Shown here in pieces: positions 61,540 through 64,000 of a DNA stretch of 64,000 nucleotides (position 1 is the stretch's first letter; each line of letters begins with the position of its first letter). This DNA comes from Oscillatoria nigro-viridis PCC 7112 (GTDB taxonomy: Bacteria; Cyanobacteriota; Cyanobacteriia; Cyanobacteriales; Microcoleaceae). The translations under genes were made by a program, and so were the position numbers. The notes under the pieces are model-generated. The model ran no database searches. It had not been told where the DNA came from and saw nothing but the letters and a program-made list of their open reading frames with translations. The stretch spans positions 6,917,445-6,981,444 of the forward strand of contig NC_019729.1 in the NCBI RefSeq assembly GCF_000317475.1. The letters are read 5' to 3'.

Positions 61540-62322
61540 TCAACCACCAAATCTGTAACTCAAAACCTCAATCACCGAACCAGTTTGGGGTAAGTCAGCA
61601 GATTTGATCGAAATCGTGTCATTATTCAATCGGCGCACCGGCGTACCATCCATCAGCGCCAAGAATTCATCCAGCGGCACCAAATCGCACGCAGCAGCAT
61701 CGGCGGCTTGGGTTTTGAAATGTGTCGGAATCACCATCTTCGGTTTGAGAAGTTGCAAAGTTTGCTTCGCTTCCGCCGGAGTGTAAGCTTTCGGCCCGCC
61801 GCCCACGGGAATCAGCACTACATCGGGCCGCCCGATCAAGATTTGTTCTTCAATGCCGATCGGGCCAGCAACTCCGCCCAAGTGTAAAATCTTAACGCCC
61901 GCTTGCTGCCACAGCCAAGCCACATTCACCCCAAATCGCCGTCCTCCCTCACGGTCTTTTTGGGTCCGAATCCCTTGAATCCGCAGCCCGTTAGACTTGT
62001 AAGCCCCCGGTTCGTACAAAAGGCCGGGATTGCCCGCAAATCCGTCGATGGCCCCTTCATCGAGCAACCGGCTGCTAATCAGAATCAAATCTGTTTGCAC
62101 TTTAGGAGAACGATAGCCTGCCGTACAGCCCAGGGGGCGAAAAGGATTCACCAGCACCCTCGCACCGCCTCCGGCGAACAAGAAGCAAGTGTGCCCCAAC
62201 CACTGAACCGACAAAGAATCAGCAGTTTGAGCTTGATAGCTTTCCCATCCAGATGGCAAACCAGTAAAGAAAGCTGCTAGCAAACCCGTCTGTGCGTAAC
62301 GTATTAATTGTCGCCGTTTCAT
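61540..62322 (-). CDS. MBL-fold (UlaG-like) protein with Tat signal
   Basis: 260 residues from MKRRQLIRYAQTGLLAAFFT (62322), which has a twin-arginine signal (RRQLI plus hydrophobic stretch); the frame extends to 62370. The mature protein follows the UlaG/L-ascorbate-lactonase-like beta-lactamase pattern: SVQWLGHTCFLFAGGGARVL, NPFRP, later GVKILHLGGVAGPIG, DVVLIPVGGGPKAYTPAEAK and MVIPTHFKT. However, the metal motif HxHxDH expected after the third strand is LISSRLLDEGA here, so zinc binding is probably altered or lost. TatA is encoded in this window. Confidence 0.75.
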   Translation of the reverse strand: MKRRQLIRYAQTGLLAAFFTGLPSGWESYQAQTADSLSVQWLGHTCFLFAGGGARVLVNPFRPLGCTAGYRSPKVQTDLILISSRLLDEGAIDGFAGNPGLLYEPGAYKSNGLRIQGIRTQKDREGGRRFGVNVAWLWQQAGVKILHLGGVAGPIGIEEQILIGRPDVVLIPVGGGPKAYTPAEAKQTLQLLKPKMVIPTHFKTQAADAAACDLVPLDEFLALMDGTPVRRLNNDTISIKSADLPQTGSVIEVLSYRFGG

Positions 62323-62383
62323 CTTGTGGTTGGGGTTGTCGGGTGTTGGTCGTTTGTTGTTATACCACAAAACACCGTCAGTC

Positions 62384-62416
62384 GATTTTAGATTTTAGAT
62401 TTTAGATTTTAGATTT
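62384..62416. repeat. GATTTTA heptamer array
   Basis: Nearly five tandem copies upstream of the MBL-fold gene. The same heptamer lies at 33661-33700 and 63187-63220. Confidence 0.85.
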
Positions 62417-62589
62417 ACTTGCAGCGCAGTGAATCTGGAATCTCGAACAGGAGTCTAAAATTTGGGGTTCACCACGACAGGAGTGGGGGGCTTGTATCCT
62501 TTTTGAGGCGGTTCAGGTGCGAAAATGTGTACCCTACTCTCACCGTAAGGTGCTATGAGAGCGAACCCTACAAATTCAGAGAAATTTAA

Positions 62590-63177
62590 CTAAAGCCGTT
62601 CCAAGAAATTTCGCAATAATTGCTTTCCCGAAGTCGTCAAAATACTTTCCGGGTGAAACTGCACACCTTCAATATGCGGATATTCCCGGTGCCGCACGCC
62701 CATAATAGTTCCGTCTTCAACCCAAGCCGTAATTTCCAAAACTTCTGGACAACTCTGCTTTTCAATTACCAAACTGTGATAGCGAGTTGCAATCATCGGC
62801 GATTCCACGCCCTGAAAAACTCCGACTCCTGCGTGTTCTACCTGAGAAGTTTTGCCGTGCATCAACACGGGCGCAGAAACAATTTTCCCGCCGAATACTT
62901 GACCGATACTTTGATGTCCGAGGCACACGCCTAAAATCGGTAGAGTCGGCCCCAATTCTTTGATTAATTCCAGAGAAATTCCCGCATCTTCCGGCCGCCC
63001 CGGGCCTGGAGAAATTACCACTGCTGCCGGCTGCAATCGGCGAATTTCTGCTAAGGAGATTTGGTCGTTGCGGTAGACTTGCACTTCGCTTGCTACCGGC
63101 AACTGGGCACCCAGTTCTCCTAAATACTGTACCAAATTGTATGTAAAACTGTCGTAGTTATCGATGACTATAATCAC
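62590..63177 (-). CDS. trpG: Anthranilate synthase component II / glutamine amidotransferase
   Basis: 195 residues. A class I glutaminase that supplies ammonia to anthranilate synthase (TrpE), and in many bacteria also to aminodeoxychorismate synthase (PabB). Catalytic Cys85 in GVCLGHQSIG, His175 and Glu177 in VQFHPESIL; N-terminal IDNYDSFTYNLVQYLGELG and SPGPGRPEDAG are standard. No trpE in the window. Located 177 bases downstream of dgkA on the same strand, separated by GATTTTA heptamers. Confidence 0.93.
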   Translation of the reverse strand: MIIVIDNYDSFTYNLVQYLGELGAQLPVASEVQVYRNDQISLAEIRRLQPAAVVISPGPGRPEDAGISLELIKELGPTLPILGVCLGHQSIGQVFGGKIVSAPVLMHGKTSQVEHAGVGVFQGVESPMIATRYHSLVIEKQSCPEVLEITAWVEDGTIMGVRHREYPHIEGVQFHPESILTTSGKQLLRNFLERL

Positions 63178-63186
63178 GGGTTAAGT

Positions 63187-63220
63187 TAGATTTTAGGTTT
63201 TAGATTTTAGATTTTAGATT
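63187..63220. repeat. GATTTTA heptamer array
   Basis: About five imperfect copies directly upstream of trpG. Compare 62384-62416. Confidence 0.8.
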
Positions 63221-63354
63221 GACTCGCTGCCTGAAAGCAAGGATTTCAAGATTTTAGATAGATGCCGAAGATAAAAATAGCTGCAATATAGACGAATAAG
63301 ACTAAAAATCTCAAATTGGTCATCTAAAACCTAAAATTTTCTGGGTTCAATAAG

Positions 63355-63867
63355 TTACTGACGGCCGATCGCAATTTGAACTACTGCCCACAAAGGAGGA
63401 AGCAGAAGTGCTGCACCGACGATGATCGCAGCCATTGCCGATACCAGAACCGCTCCGGCACCGCAGTCTTTGGCAATTTTGGCTAGTTCGTGGTAAGATT
63501 GCCCGACTGTCAAGTCTACCACCGATTCGATCGCCGTATTCAGCAGTTCCATTGCTAAAACTATGCCAATGGTGACGCCGATCACAGATATTTCTACAGG
63601 TTTGAGTTGCAAAAATAGCCCGAGTCCGATCGCCAATGTTCCTATAACTGTGTGAATCCGAAAATTGCGCTGAGTTTCAAAAGCATAACTCAGACCCCCC
63701 CAAGCGTATCTAAAACTGGTAGCTAAGCTAGATGCGATTTTCCAGGACAGCTCTCGGTTGTATTTCAAGGCTTTTTTAGACTCGTGGACTGTCTGGCTAG
63801 AAGAGTCTTGAGGCATGGGCAGGAACTGTGCGATTTGTGATGAAATTGAGGGTCTATCTAGTGTCAT
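63355..63867 (-). CDS. dgkA: Diacylglycerol kinase family protein
   Basis: 170 residues. A ~45-residue soluble N-terminal extension, then three membrane helices. Core motifs: SFRYAWGGLSYAFETQRNFRIH, the active-site MELLNTAIESVVDLTVG (Glu, Asn, Glu, Ser, Asp) and AKDCGAGAVLVSAMAAIIVG. Prokaryotic DgkA phosphorylates diacylglycerol, or undecaprenol in Gram-positives; the long extension is common in cyanobacteria. Upstream of trpG, a frequent cyanobacterial pairing. Confidence 0.92.
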   Translation of the reverse strand: MTLDRPSISSQIAQFLPMPQDSSSQTVHESKKALKYNRELSWKIASSLATSFRYAWGGLSYAFETQRNFRIHTVIGTLAIGLGLFLQLKPVEISVIGVTIGIVLAMELLNTAIESVVDLTVGQSYHELAKIAKDCGAGAVLVSAMAAIIVGAALLLPPLWAVVQIAIGRQ

Positions 63868-64000
63868 AAAGAACCAACTTTAATTTACAGAGATGAATGA
63901 AAGCTAAACTTTTCAAATTAACTTCATCTAGTCTAGGTAACTTTTCTAAGTTTTTACTAAAGTTTTGGTGTAATTTCAGAAAGTTATGTTGGGCTTGACA

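Noticed and set aside
63868-64000. Gene fragment at the right edge
   Set aside because: Only A/T-rich upstream sequence of dgkA is seen; no frame of useful length.

Overview
The window is chromosome from a filamentous cyanobacterium, most likely an Oscillatoriales member of the Microcoleus/Oscillatoria type. The evidence is Form I RuBisCO with its chaperone (rbcL-rbcX-rbcS), phycobilin synthesis (pcyA), Mg-chelatase chlI, a devBCA-type exporter, a CYP110-like P450, frequent HIP1 octamers (GCGATCGC) and abundant heptamer tandem repeats. The genus is inference; no rRNA is present.

Layout. 1-5 kb: a frameshifted trypsin-like protease beside a COP23 protein, a GerMN lipoprotein and a P450. 5.5-12.2 kb: threonine synthase between two MoaD/ThiS-type sulfur carriers, then a leftward asd-dapA-RNase J set (aspartate-family amino acids plus RNA turnover). 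12.7-17 kb: tig-clpP-clpX (folding and proteolysis), with an unusually long, structured tig-clpP gap. 17-20 kb: small unknowns and dnaX. 21.7-27.6 kb: a leftward devB-devC-devA exporter whose devA is cut off from devC by an intact Uma2 gene, a decayed Uma2 copy and nested miniature elements. 27.6-33.5 kb: pcyA, tatA, panB, small exported proteins and a Ser/Thr kinase. 34-36.5 kb: rbcLXS.

36.5-46 kb is accessory: PD-(D/E)XK-like genes, a replication-organiser-like gene, a dense repeat field, and a tandemly duplicated TPR-Uma2 unit whose first Uma2 copy has collapsed to about 60 bp. ruvC and chlI follow. 47.7-54.1 kb holds a very large repeat-rich extracellular-type protein (PPC, DUF4114, five ~100-residue repeats, calpain-type cysteine protease). 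It is split by a 7-bp tandem duplication and followed by a parvulin-type PPIase. 54.2-56.5 kb has toxin-antitoxin genes and remnants, a GYF_2 protein and tRNA-Phe. The right end has a GT39-like membrane protein with an in-frame intergenic-repeat insertion, a BtuF-like binding protein, a fasciclin protein, an MBL-fold protein, trpG and dgkA.

The most notable signals are small mobile repeats whose boundaries can be read directly by comparing paralogous copies (42029-42137 and 22612-22740), repeats that entered coding sequences in frame (dnaX, a TPR gene, the GT39-like gene), and the frameshifted calpain protein with its adjacent foldase. All family calls come from motif recognition by eye; no database search was run.
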